Assembly (NCBI GenBank): GCA_032207245.1
Contig: CM063507.1
Coordinates: 90,516,560-90,580,559 of the forward strand
Direction of reading: 5' to 3'
Length of the DNA: 64,000 nt
From: Pardosa pseudoannulata
Taxonomy: Eukaryota; Arthropoda; Arachnida; Araneae; Lycosidae
Positions 24,102 to 33,000 of the stretch are shown one piece after another (the stretch's first letter is position 1; each line of letters opens with the position of its first letter). The notes under the pieces were generated by a model. The model saw only the letters and a program-made list of their open reading frames with translations, was not told the origin of the DNA and made no database searches. Position numbers and translations under genes: made by a program.

Positions 24102-24810
24102 ATAAAACCGGAAATAGTTCTTCCTGGCTCATTCAAACGGATGTGAATATTCATGCCTGCAGTAGAATTCGAATAATCGAAATCTGGAGACTAAACGTAT
24201 CATCCAACCCCTTAGACCGCCACTCGGTGTCTTTAGATATCCTTCATTCTTTTATTTCTAGTTTTTAATCTAAAATAAAATGCTATTATTTCGCCGTACA
24301 AGAAAATTTCGTGCAGGTGAAAACTGAAAATATTGCATAATTATTAAATATTATTCACAAAATAAGTCTACTTAAATGTAGATAATAATCAATAAATGAA
24401 TTAAATATTATATTGATTATATCAAATGCTTATATTTGTGTATTACTTTAGTTTCGTTGTTTTTGTGGGTTTGGCCATACCTAGGTTAAATGAGGTTTAA
24501 ACTATTGATTTATGCCGCAAGTTGCGTATCTATAATGGAATGTTTCGACTTGTTGCGTTTCTTTATTGATATTTTTATGTCGCAATAATGTACGATGCAT
24601 CTCGATTTATTCTAACGTTGATTCGTTTGTCTTTTTCAGCCAGCCTCTGTGCAGGTCTGGATCCCAGATGATGAGAGGGGTATGCGGGCATTTCGACGCC
24701 GCTGCCCCCGCTACACCTACAGCCGTCTACCCCAGGAGATGGTTAGTAGGACGTTAGCCATCTATCTGGATTTGGTGGAGTCGTCAGACGAGTGGTCTGA
24801 CATGGACTGA
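10547..24810 (+). CDS. Unrecognised seven-exon gene, 3' part (overview)
   Basis: Seven exons (10547-10716, 15541-15607, 16799-16827, 18338-18386, 19925-20053, 22625-23577, 24640-24810) read on + as one protein, with acceptors of the pyrimidine-tract-CAG/TAG type and GT donors (GTAAGT three times, GTATGT, GTAGAG, GTGAGT). Junction phases agree at every splice. The single inconsistency is inside the repeat exon. With that exon at 951 nt the visible protein is about 521 residues. Order: helical-looking start, basic NLS-like segment, acidic then Thr/Ala-rich segment, poly-Ala, 8-residue repeats, acidic patch, Arg-rich patch, acidic end. I recognise no catalytic or structural domain. The charge pattern suggests a disordered, possibly nuclear protein; this is inference. 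Exons are GC-rich against AT-rich introns. The 5' end is missing. Confidence 0.8.
11251..11339. mobile_element. 89-bp palindromic TTAA MITE
   Basis: It starts TTAACACTAAAACTACCGG and ends GTTGGTAGATTTATTGTTAA, which are imperfect inverted copies of each other. The centre-right holds the palindrome gggtcatttgaccc. TTAA at both ends and the tcatttgacccc motif resemble the piggyBac-type families elsewhere in the window, but the terminal sequence differs. It is non-coding and would depend on another element's transposase. Confidence 0.75.
11840..12020 (+). repeat. tRNA-derived SINE copy in intron 1
   Basis: Same family as at 49-227: tggccgactggttaggttgc, then a damaged B box (gattcgaatcgcac), then the gttctgaatcggctttaagctg body, the ggtcccggtctcat block and a gtagacc ending, with a cattac/catacc-like tail. 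Confidence 0.88.
12333..12903 (-). mobile_element. piggyBac-type element (family 2), truncated copy
   Basis: It ends at TTAA (12900-12903) with terminus GGTTTAACCCCTTCCCTG on the - strand. Its body is the reverse complement of the element at 14582-15352. The internal acidic open frame is present but its start codon has become AAG and there are stops. The other end is cut off inside the reading frame near the DIDETKG motif, so this copy is truncated. Confidence 0.82.
14582..15352 (+). mobile_element. piggyBac-type element (family 2), about 771 bp
   Basis: The left end reads GTAAACCCTTCCCTGTTTTGCCC (TTAA mutated to GTAA) and the right end AAAGGGTTAA, forming TTAACCCTT-type inverted termini typical of piggyBac elements. 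It shares its whole length with the copies at 12333-12903 (opposite strand) and 21790-22462. It carries only a short acidic frame and so is non-autonomous. Confidence 0.82.
14919..15236 (+). pseudogene. Acidic N-terminal ORF of family-2 element
   Basis: From ATG at 14919 the frame reads MDNSDRRELISC, an Asp/Ser-rich run (DDLDSSDSDSSTDG), PPPRFAS, NLDIDETKGKLKFYDAFIER and stops after VVINA. Two in-frame stops (TAG at codon 18 and TAA near codon 52) break it. The acidic composition is like the N-terminus of piggyBac transposases. No DDE core follows. The copy at 22024 ends at exactly the same residue (VVINA, stop), so the family's reading frame seems to have ended there before the copies spread. 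Confidence 0.65.
15541..15607 (+). CDS. Exon b of orphan gene
   Basis: 67 nt between acceptor tgccttttgcttttttgtag and donor ctg|GTATGT. The first base completes the Lys codon begun in exon a; then the frame reads QENAGVLSAKNLALGFKQRF and PL, ending in phase 0. The match of phases at both sides supports the exon. No known motif. Confidence 0.78.
15608..16798 (+). other. Intron 2 (1.2 kb)
   Basis: AT-rich except for a GC-richer tract at about 15.95-16.32 kb with an attggtcgtc motif. Downstream there is a TATA-like tract near 16.36 kb and an aataaa near 16.43 kb. That could be part of an LTR, but I see no matching termini and do not call it. Confidence 0.55.
16799..16827 (+). CDS. Micro-exon c (29 nt) of orphan gene
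   Basis: Acceptor tattctcttttacag, donor cacctgt|GTAAGT. In phase 0 it reads ASVHARITP plus two bases (gt), which exon d completes to Val. It is short, so the call rests on the strong splice sites and on both phases fitting the neighbours. Confidence 0.65.
16828..18337 (+). other. Intron 3 (1.5 kb)
   Basis: Holds the TTAA element at 17641-18137 and, at about 17.57-17.62 kb, a short tandem duplication of a roughly 22-bp unit (gtcaggtgtttctatttttccct type). Two overlapping open frames at 17.04-17.70 kb look like chance. Confidence 0.65.
17641..18137. mobile_element. TTAA MITE, 497 bp (family 3)
   Basis: Left end TTAACACATTGTATGCGGGAC, right end GTACCCGCACACAATGTATTAA: inverted termini differing at a few bases and both closed by TTAA. 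Internal cacgtactagtac motifs occur twice near the left end. There is no transposase coding. The target-site pattern suggests a piggyBac-type or other TTAA-using transposase. Confidence 0.8.
18338..18386 (+). CDS. Exon d: basic NLS-like segment of orphan gene
   Basis: Acceptor ttcctatttattttcag, donor ggag|GTAGAG, 49 nt. After completing Val it reads RPRQKRRRTPSSTSTE. The RPRQKRRR cluster looks like a monopartite nuclear localisation signal, followed by a Ser/Thr-rich stretch. Nuclear localisation is inferred from this motif only. The donor is the weakest of the set (GTAGAG). Confidence 0.72.
18387..19924 (+). other. Intron 4 (1.5 kb)
   Basis: AT-rich, with a G run near 19250 and a more balanced tract at about 19.44-19.78 kb that has short codon-like stretches on + but no motif I recognise. 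Confidence 0.55.
19925..20053 (+). CDS. Exon e: acidic then Thr/Ala-rich segment
   Basis: Acceptor tcttttgttttttcag, donor cat|GTAAGT, 129 nt (43 codons, phase 0 on both sides). It opens with EDDDPPQKR, continues with a Thr/Ala-rich run (ATTTSAAPAATTTMATSTAG) and ends with a basic TLRTRRTRASH. The composition predicts disorder, and the basic end could contact nucleic acid or act as a second localisation signal. An open frame on the - strand across the same bases is a shadow. Confidence 0.78.
21407..21565 (+). repeat. tRNA-derived SINE copy in intron 5, well kept
   Basis: The A-box-like tggctgattggttagtg and an intact B box (gggttcgaatccca) are followed by the gtagtcgttcggaatcggctttaagctg body and a short gtagaccgtg end. 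This is one of the better preserved members. Confidence 0.9.
21790..22462 (+). mobile_element. piggyBac-type element (family 2), left end lost
   Basis: The body matches 14582-15352 from ccgtattttttccaatttta onward. The right end is AAAGGGTTGA, with TTAA changed to TTGA. The TTAACCC left terminus is missing. The internal acidic frame starts at ATG 22024, has a one- or two-base indel after about 20 codons and ends at the same VVINA-stop as its sister copy. Confidence 0.8.
22625..23577 (+). CDS. Exon f: poly-Ala plus 8-residue repeat array
   Basis: Acceptor attgtatgtttctacag, donor tatgat|GTGAGT. In phase 0 it opens VGQPPMTRSRARL, then 12 Ala, then PPPGTSPSTAG, and enters repeats of PSRLPTAG (variants PSLLPTAG, PSRPPTAG). 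Its last part, PPLVDSDDEPAAGPREFDY and AAFPHGDRGYD, is in another frame from its start. The exon is 953 nt. One repeat unit is 23 nt (near 22991) and three are 25 nt (near 23015, 23114 and 23139); with all at 24 nt the exon would be 951 nt and both ends would agree. Read literally, the opening frame hits a stop at 23492-23494. I think the array is mis-sequenced or allelic and the gene intact, but it could be broken. Confidence 0.75.
22721..23485 (+). repeat. Coding 24-bp VNTR, about 32 units
   Basis: The unit is ccgtcacgacttccgacggcagg type, 24 nt. Counting the gacggcagg core gives 31 units, preceded by one divergent founder-like unit with gacggctgg. Two linker spellings, gcaggcccg and gcagggccg, both encode Ala-Gly-Pro. 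No frame on the + strand contains a stop inside the array, and the - strand is also open for long stretches, so long open frames there are not evidence of other genes. Confidence 0.95.
24058..24098. repeat. (AT)n microsatellite
   Basis: About 20 AT dinucleotides in intron 6. Confidence 0.95.
24118..24242 (-). repeat. Second tRNA-derived SINE type, 5' part
   Basis: On the - strand: gagtggcggtctaaggg (A-box like), then tttagtctccagatttcg, then ttattcgaattctactgcag (a decayed B box), then gcatgaatattc. The order and spacing are those of a Leu-tRNA-like head with a long variable arm. It differs from the other SINE family in this window. The 3' tail runs into the AT microsatellite. Confidence 0.6.
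24640..24810 (+). CDS. Exon g: terminal exon with acidic end and stop
   Basis: Acceptor ttcgtttgtctttttcag, then 57 codons in phase 0 ending in TGA at 24808-24810. It reads PASVQVWIPDDERGMRAFRR, an Arg-rich patch (RAFRRRCPRY), SRLPQEMVSRTLAIYLDL and an acidic, Trp-containing end (ESSDEWSDMD). Such a tail could be an activation or interaction surface; that is inference. I see no AATAAA within roughly the next 1.5 kb, so the polyadenylation site is unclear. Confidence 0.78.
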   Translation, partial: PASVQVWIPDDERGMRAFRRRCPRYTYSRLPQEMVSRTLAIYLDLVESSDEWSDMD

Positions 24811-24849
24811 ACGCCCACCTGTCCCCTGCTCCGACTTCACCATCTAGCG

Positions 24850-25128
24850 GCTACCGACGGCTGGAACCGTCTCGACTACCGACGGCTGGAACCGTCTCGC
24901 CTACCGACGGCTGGAACCGTCTCGCCTACCGACGGCTGGAACCGTCTCGCCTACCGACGGCTGGAACCGTCTCGCCTACCGACGGCTGGAACCGTCTCGC
25001 CTACCGACGGCTGGAACCGTCTCGCCTACCGACGGCTGGAACCGTCTCGCCTACCGACGGCTGGAACCGTCTCGCCTACCGACGGCTGGAACCGTCTCGA
25101 CTACCGACGGCTGGAACCATCTCGCAGT
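24850..25128. repeat. 25-bp minisatellite just after the stop codon
   Basis: Eleven units of ctaccgacggctggaaccgt-ctcgc, nearly identical, starting 40 bp after the TGA and therefore probably in the 3' UTR. The core ccgacggc-gg-ccgtc is shared with the coding repeat of exon f. The last unit has small changes. A single related unit lies at the start of copy B (33101-33124), directly after the N-gap. Confidence 0.95.
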
Positions 25129-27081
25129 ACAAGTACATTTACAGATCAAGTCAACAGAACGAAGTACAAGTCAGCAGAAGTACAAGTACATTTTGAGGTC
25201 AAAATTATTCTTTCTCTAAATATTCAAAAATAACATTTAAAGGAAACTCGCGTACTTTAAAATTCATGTTTATCGATAAAATCAATTTTCTATCAATTAC
25301 GTATGTACAAGATTGTAATTTCATTTTAATCTCCTTTCCTAATTTTTTCATTTAAATTTCTTTTTAGCATTTAAACATACTCAATTCAAAAAATTATTTT
25401 ATGTTGGATTTAAATTTGCCTTTACTGTAATGTTAATTTTTTAAAAGAAATTCAAAGATGTTAAAAAGAAATTTAGGGGCTAATGAACAATCATTCAATA
25501 TGATAATTGATGAAAAAATATTCTACAGTAAAATGCCCTGAAGTATTTTAAATAAGTTTGAAATGTTTCTCTTGGTAAAATACGCATTCATTTTACAGTA
25601 TAAAATAGCATAAAGTTTTAATGTCAAAAATAATCCTTAAAAATCTCTTATATGTGTATATATCATGAATTTGACTAAATTTTTTATAAAATGTTCTAGG
25701 ATTTTTTTACATAAAAACAATAGTACCTCTTATTTTTTTTTAACAAGGGATTATGTAAAAGAGTAAACCAGTTTCTTATACTTTATATTTAAGACTATAT
25801 CGCAGTAGCTACAGCATTGCCTTTCAATACTGAAAAACTTGTTTAAATATATCTTCTGGAATGAATGTTTGCAGCAGTTTTCGCTTTCTAATATTCCTAC
25901 CTAATATTTTCATTACAAATAGTTGTATCTAAATCGTTGCTAATCAGAGTTTAGTATTAATGCATTATGGATTTTCAGTTTTAAAAAAAAATTAGGGTTT
26001 TAAGTTTTTAGTTCAATTACTGCTATTGGTTATTCGACGTAAATTTTGAATGTCATTGTTTGTCAATAAGTATTCATTACAAAGATAATAATTCAAAGTT
26101 TAAACAAAGGAATGATAAAAAATTTTTAAATATAAAAATAGTGTGCTATTACAAGGTTCTGATATTAGGGGTATTTAATTCCTCTATATTAGTGTAAAAA
26201 AAATCTAAATCTACTAAAAAATGAGGAATACAATGTTTCGTTAATTTAAAAAAATAGTTTAAGATAATATCGAAATAACGAGTAGCATTTTCTTTTGGCA
26301 TTTGCAGCTTTCAGTAACTTAATTTTAGATGTGTCAAAGAGGATATTTCTATACTGAAATAAAAGCCCTATTAACACATCCTAAAGTCAATCTTGAAATC
26401 GCTATTACTTTAAAAAACGTTTCATATTTTTTCTTAATACTGAATACAAATAAGTTCTCTTAAATCAACTGGATGGTGCACGAAATGCAAATCTCTGCCT
26501 TGCGGTACCGAAATTCTACGTATACCACATCAGCTGATTGATTGAATGAATGCTTGCACACGTTAAAATGTGTCATTATTTTCTGGCTGTTTAACCCCTG
26601 AATTCGCATAAAACCTTTTAGCTCAAAAAACGAAACATGGCAGTTGTACTTTACTGTTTCCGATTCGAACGAACATCTTTCTCGCCATTTTTGGTGTAGT
26701 CCTTGAAGTGAGTTCCAATGATAATATTACTCATTAAGGTGATCCATTTCATGTCGTTTATCTATAAACTTTAGAGTGTCAATCCTTTATTTCCGAAAAG
26801 AATCATGACGTGTTAGTTTCTAAACACATCTAGAAGAGCCCTCTGAAAACGAGCCTGAGTAATAGAGAACATTTTATTTAAAAAGTCGAAATTGTTAAGC
26901 CACAGAAAATTGAAAACAAACATCTAATCCTTAGCTTCACAATGTGCAACTTTGTACTTGGGGAAATAAGCAAATGGAAGCGCAAGCAAAATTAGACTAG
27001 ATTAAGTACATGTTCCTTATCTAACAATCTGGTTTCTTCTCTCTTCATGTTAACCTATTGGGGGGAGGGATGTACCTCGTA

Positions 27082-29552
27082 TTAACCCGTTTTATCCCAA
27101 TTTATTTTGTTCATATTTGAGAAGAATTGTTTTCTAAAAATAATTCAACCTAACCAAACGAAATATAACAAAATTCGAAAAAAAATATATATTTCATATA
27201 AGAAATCTGACCCGTCCTCTAAATAAGACACTGGGATAATGGGGATAAAATTTCCACTTGCATGTTTTCCTGTTTTCTTCAAAGACGAAAAGTAATTTCC
27301 GAGTACAAAACTTTACTTTATTTGAATTTTAACATCTTATTTACAAATTAGTTCAATTTTCAGTTGAATTTTCCTTTAATCTTGGTGGAAAGGTCTGCCA
27401 AAAGCAAGCCTGCAAATTGTTTAGTCACATTTCCCACAGTATGTTTTTCACTTTCCTTTGCATCCCTCTCTTGGACAAGGGCGCTGTTTTTCTCGCTTTA
27501 GTAAAAAATGGCCAACACTATCTTTTCGGACATCTCCTCTTGCACCAGAAGGTACAGTCGAGATCCTAGGTCTACCTCTTGTTCTTATCACATATGTTTT
27601 TAGATACACTGCTGTTACAACTCTTCGGAACTCCTTCAAGTTTATGGCTTCATTTTTGTTGAGAGTTTTGTGAATTATCCACGCGTTTACCATAGCCATG
27701 TCCAATGAACGTATAAAAAGTGGCTAGTATCACTTTTTCCCACGAAGTCCAGCAAACCAGTCTTGGTGATGCCCGTATGTTTGTTTGTAAGAATTTATCA
27801 AATTCGGCATATACACTTTATCTTTGTGTCCTTTTACTCGCCTTTTCCCATCAAAAAATGGTTCTAAAGTACTGAAATTTGTAGCAACAGTAACAGTACT
27901 ATTGTCATTCCATCGCGCCAGGGAAATCTCGGAGATCTCGTCAAATGCAAAATAAGACGTGCCTCTTTCTTTTTTCCGCATAGACTTAGATTTTTTAGAG
28001 GACTTTCATGGTTTATCCGATTTTCTCGTATGGTTCCTGTAGCTGGAAGATCCTGTTCACATACTTTTCAAAATACCAATGCTGGTAAAACAGTTTTCAA
28101 ATTATAAAGTGTAGCTTGATTCGCGATATTCTCAGTTAGTTCCATCACAACCCGAGTGCCTAGGGGAGTATCATTTCTTGTATCAGCTTCTTCACCGCAA
28201 ATAGAGGGAAAAATTGTCAAACAATATCCCTCGCTTCCACAGAGCCCAAAGTTTATATCCAAAACGAATTGGCTTGCATCGGATAAACTGTTTCAATCTA
28301 TTCTTACCGTAATACATCATGATCATTTCAGCAATGGTTAGAATTGCAGAGAAGTGTCCAAATTTTACAAAATTATTATTCAGTATGAGAAACAAAGGTT
28401 TTCCTTTGAAGGATTTATCCTGGGCATGCTGACTTACAGTTCCATTGTCGACAAAGTGTAAAAAAGATTTCAACTTTTGGAAGCGGTATCGTGACATGGC
28501 ATTTTTCACCAGGGTAATGCCAAGGTCTTCGGCATCTGACCAGTAGTCACGTTCACAGGTATTTCAATAATAACCAGTTAAAAGCAAAATTCCTACAAAA
28601 ACACGTATTTCATCAGCAGTGGTAAAGAAATCATTTTTTATATCTGTTGAATATCGCACAGTTTCTTTTACAATGAGATCGTTAATTTCAGTGGAATAAA
28701 ATTTCTCAAAGCTCTGATAGTTTTGTCTTTCACTGCAGTTTCCATCTGCTTGAGAAAGTTGCTTGAAGTTGATTCAGCCTGTATTTTTCATTTTGTGTAT
28801 TGCGGCGACTTATCCTTTATCCAAGATGACTGAAGTCGTTGAGACTTTTTTTTTTGTTCTTTGTTATCGAAACACTAGAGATTGTGGATGGTTCAGGCAA
28901 TAAAGTATCTCCAGTTCTAGCCTCCAGACACCCAGTAACATCGTTTATAATACTATCACCAGTATTTACTTCATTCTCATTCCCTTCATCTTCGTCAGTT
29001 AGTTCACTAGCAACTGGTGATAAAACAGCAATTTCAACTTAGCTCTCATCTGAATCTAAACTATTTAGAAAATCCAATGCGTCCTCTAATTTCGAATACC
29101 TTTTTACTGACATAACTCAGCAGGAGTAAAACACTAGAAGGGATATTCTTTTTTACTCTTAGTTAGAAAGTATGCGTCAATTGCATACTTATCATCCCAC
29201 TCTCCTATTTAGAGGACATTGAAAAAATGAGCTAGAACCCACCTAATAATAAAATAACTCTAATTTACCACCAGGATTATAACGAAAGAGTACTATTACC
29301 TAAAAAATGCCCAACGAAATGTCTAAAGTAAACTGAAAAAGAATTATGCAACCACAAAGAGATGATACAAACCTCGCCCACTAATGCGATGAATAGACAA
29401 AATGCCCAGGGGAAGGAGGAGAGCTCATGCTAGCAGAAGCTAATACATACCCCTACATGTTCCAGCTAAGAAAATATTTGCGACAAACAGCGATTTCCAC
29501 TTGATATTTTTCAGCTGTCCTCTAAATAGGACAATGGGATAAAATGGGTTGA
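27082..29552 (-). mobile_element. Dead piggyBac transposon (family 4), copy A
   Basis: Left end TTAACCCGTTTTATCCCA and right end TGGGATAAAATGGGTTGA are inverted termini; the right TTAA has become TTGA. A subterminal motif, tcctctaaatagga with slight variation, occurs near the left end (about 27213), near the right end (about 29518) and inverted at about 29206, as piggyBac elements often have. The 2.47-kb length fits an autonomous element. The transposase on the - strand is broken. Confidence 0.92.
27380..29113 (-). pseudogene. Broken piggyBac transposase, copy A
   Basis: From ATG at 29113 the pieces in order are: MSVKRYSKLEDALDFLNSLD and an acidic region; MSRYRFQKLKSFLHFVDNG; KQFIRCKPIRFGYKLWAL; a region with GEEADTRNDTPLGTRVVMEL; ARWNDNSTVTVATNF; MDMAMVNAWIIHKTLNKNEA with a following LKEFRR helix; and a Cys-rich end (CPREGC, CGKCD, TICRLAFGRPFH). 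This is the piggyBac/PGBD layout with its C-terminal Cys-rich domain. It is split over several frames. Where the family has the first catalytic Asp (IDE), this copy reads ILTIAEM, with Ala (codon at 28330-28332). The Asp-containing MGGVD-type motif is also gone. It cannot transpose. Confidence 0.9.
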
Positions 29553-30768
29553 TAAAAGTTCACAAAAAGTAACTTTTGTCTAATATGAAAGTTTCAAATT
29601 CTTCACCTTTTCAATTTTTTATCCCCCCCCTTCGAAATACTTTAAATACATGCTTTAAAACAAAACCGTTCTAGAAAATTAGCTTTAAAGATGAGAAAAA
29701 GATCAAATGAGGAGAAATAAAGAAGCTATTTTGACATGGATAGAGCGAAATGATCTCAATCCTTTAAAATACTCGGAGTACTAGTTAAATCATTAAACAA
29801 TAAGTGATAATATTTTAATGCGATTAATTTCTTATGAATCAAAATTCTTAGAACAGCACTGTTGATTAAATGAAGAACAGGAAAATCTAAATACGTCGAT
29901 AGGATTATAAGAAAAGCGATAAATCTCGTGCTTTATAACTGAATTCTTCTGTTCTATCAAGTCAAATTTTAGGGCATAAATCGGAGTGACTTTATCTATA
30001 CCTGGCCAATATAAATGAAGTCACTGTGACTTTGCCACTGAGTAATTCATTAAAATGAAGATGTGCTAGACTCTCTAGTTATTTAAACATCAATTGGGTT
30101 GGTTGATATTCGAGAAATAAATTTAGCAGCGAGAAAGTAATCTAAATTAAAATCGTTTTGTAATTTCAAAAAATTTATGTGGGATTTTAATCGGACAAAA
30201 AATAGCTGCATATCTGTTGGAGACAATGTTTTTCTATTGGATAATATAAGTTGTTTGCAAATATAATTGATTAAATAAGAAAAAATCATAAAGATTTCAC
30301 CCCTTAATTAGAATGCTGACTTATATGTAAAGCAAATATTTGAATTGGGGCAATACTTGTAGTTTTGAAAAACAAACTTTGTATAAATGACGAAAATAGT
30401 GTGTAAATTTATAACTGATGTTCTTGTTTTCAAATGAGTTTTTTAATATGGTCAGAATTACTTAAAAATAATTTAACAAGTATTAATTAAAATCAAACTT
30501 TTGATTCTGCATGTTAGGCAAAAGCAGAGGGAAATGGAGGAGGGAGAGAAAATGTTATGAGAAGACAGTAATCGGAATACTCTGGATACTAAGGATACGA
30601 TTATCAAAGAGCCTTCGTTTTCACTGCTCCTTTTCAAATCCTTTTTATTGTATTGGTACTATTTAAGAAAAACTGTCCAAGCGCTTGATTTTTGTTTTGT
30701 CTGCTCTACTTAGCAATAATTCTGATATTGATTTTTTTAAACTTTGTTATATAACTGAATCATTTCAA

Positions 30769-30798
30769 ATCGTTTTTATAAACGTTTATAAAAACGAT
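30769..30798. repeat. Perfect 30-bp palindrome, copy A
   Basis: atcgtttttataaacg followed by its exact complement in reverse, with no spacer. A further tttataaacgttt lies 6 bp beyond. The palindrome is unchanged at 39193 and 51487. Confidence 0.9.
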
Positions 30799-31636
30799 AA
30801 GTGTTTATAAACGTTTCCTTACAGTTTGCTAGCTCGTGACTTCCTGACGTCTGGTCTTTGCAATATTAGATTCAGCTCATTGCATTTGTTTGTATATCTG
30901 CTTCTTCCGTTTTAAAGACCAGTTTTTATCGTAAGACTGGTGATCAGATTGCATGTAATCTGCTAAGTTCTTGTGTGATGACCACAGGCAATAATTTAAA
31001 GTCCTGTTCTTTAAAATCCTTGGTTTTCTTTCTGTATCGCTACATTCGTAGCTGTTTGTCTTGTTAGATCAGAATATTTTGGACGTTGAATTTCGATTAC
31101 ACATTCCACTGATTTGTGTACATATTTATATCTGAAAATGTTTCATAATGCAAGACTATTACTGCATGACCTTATTTCAGATATCGAGAGTTTTTCAGAT
31201 TACTCTCTCTTAAACTCCTCTGTCTGGCTTCAAAATCCTTTTCAACTTAATGCCACCCCCTAATCAAGATTTCTGTTCATATTTAATTATACTATGGTGA
31301 ATGAAATTATTAGTGATCAAATGGGGGTGGATCGTCGTTATTGTGCGTCTGCCTTAAATTTAATTTATTCTATTTTAAAATTAGTGAGCATGGCCAGATG
31401 GAAAACATATCGACTTACGATAGCTAAAAAGTTTTCACTCCAACATATTTAACAAATTTTCGGGGTAATGTCTCAAATTTTCACGATTTGTAGACCGTTT
31501 ATGTGAATTGACCAACTAAATGTGATTCATTTCTAATCAAAGGTATTTCGCTGCTCGATGGCTCTACTAGTTTTATTTTCTGTGGTGCACGTGTTTTTAA
31601 GGACTTTGCATTTTCCTTCGATGCGATGTTAGTATC

Positions 31637-31830
31637 GATGAACGATGGTTGATTGGTTAGGGTGCTGGCTTTCGGTACCGGAGTTCGTGGGTTCGAATCC
31701 CACTGTGGCATGCATGTTAGTAGCCGTTCGAAATGTGTTTTAGCTGTAGGTACCGGTCTCATTAGCTCGGGTCATTAGTCCTACTTTTGGCGTGTTGCAA
31801 AATGTAGATCGTAGCACTCCAAAGCAAACC
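31637..31830 (+). repeat. tRNA-derived SINE, copy A
   Basis: Intact B box (gggttcgaatcccac) and A-box-like tggttgattggttaggg. This copy has an extra tcattagctcggg repeat in the body. Open frames on the - strand here (reading CMPQWDSNPRTPVPKAST) are translations of the SINE. Confidence 0.92.
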
Positions 31831-33000
31831 TACGAGTAGCTCATTATTTATTATCTAACGCATATTAGTTGATAGGATACATAACTTTTAGTGTTTATTA
31901 AATTCATTTCAAGCCTTTATTTAATTTGCCTTTTTTACTGTCAGTTTTTTACCCAGGCGAGTTTTTCAATGGGTTTAAAGTAATTTTAAATAGAAAAATC
32001 CTATTGTGAGTACTTTCTGTGATTACAGTTATGACATCGTAAAGAAAAAACAATTCGTATTTAAACAGAAATTAAATCCCCACGTTATGTGAAATATTTT
32101 TCGGGGCTAACTTTAACTAAAGGACTACTTGGATTCAGTTGGGTAAAAACTCAAAGAAAGAGCAAAGAAGAAAGGTTCGAGTTGTCGAAGTCAATATATC
32201 TATTCTTATCATTGATACATAAATACGGCCTTTGCTAGAATTTAAGGATTTCGTCAAAAATGATAATCTGTTAAAAAAAAATTCTGTATTTTTACCATTT
32301 AATATTGCATTCGATTAACAGATTATATTCAAACTGAGGTGAGCAATACAATGAAAGTTGGATACTTTAGATAGCTGCCATTTTTTCAAGCATTCTTTTT
32401 TCTATAAAACTAACAGTTAAGGAGTAACGATCAGAAACATTTTATTTATCCAAAGATACTTACTTTGCTATCTGAGTTATTTCGTCCAGGCAACTTAATT
32501 TCAGCTAAGATCAAAGCGAGATCTTATAAAAACTATTTCTTCCTCAAATCACTTTTTTTCATTAGTCAACAAAACTTGCCTTATTTTCCTATTTAAACAT
32601 GTGTATGAAACTTGAAATATATATAACGCTAAATTATTTCTAGTATCAGAACCTTTATAATGTATATCCATTTTACATGGTAGAAATAATGAAAATTTTT
32701 ATGAAATTTTACTGTCTTATAAATTGTGATTTATTATTTAGTGGAAGACTAGAATGAAAGGATTTCAATTCCTATTTTAAACACCGAATGGCATTAATTT
32801 ATTAAATAAAAAATTAAAAAAAAACATGTTGAAAGTGTAGTAAAATTGTGTACTAAATTAATGATACATGATTTATTATATATATTACACATAAAATCCA
32901 TTCCAGAAGAGTGCGATAGGTATAAATGATTATTTTCTTGGGCACAAATCGTGCAAGATTTTTATTTTTAAATTGATAAGAAACTGTTTCATTCTACATA

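Larger units (their letters stand above)
23578..24639 (+). other. Intron 6 (1.1 kb)
   Basis: Holds an AT microsatellite and a tRNA-derived SINE on - (listed separately); otherwise AT-rich. Confidence 0.7.
25104..33000. repeat. Copy A of a large duplicated segment (about 7.9 kb)
   Basis: From the last minisatellite unit to the first N-gap, this segment is nearly identical to 33101-41432. Differences that I see are scattered single bases, small indels (for example near 25.90 kb and 25.98 kb) and one 418-bp insertion in copy B. From 29399 on it is also repeated at 50123. It includes a dead piggyBac element and a SINE. The stretches 25.13-27.08, 29.55-31.63 and 31.83-33.00 kb hold no recognised gene. 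Confidence 0.95.

Noticed and set aside
24850..25128. CRISPR-like look of eleven regular 25-bp repeats
   Set aside because: Units are directly contiguous, with no unique spacers, and the genome is eukaryotic; it is a minisatellite.
25136..27081. Further exons downstream of the orphan gene
   Set aside because: Exon g ends in a good stop codon, and no GC-rich block with splice sites follows before the piggyBac element.
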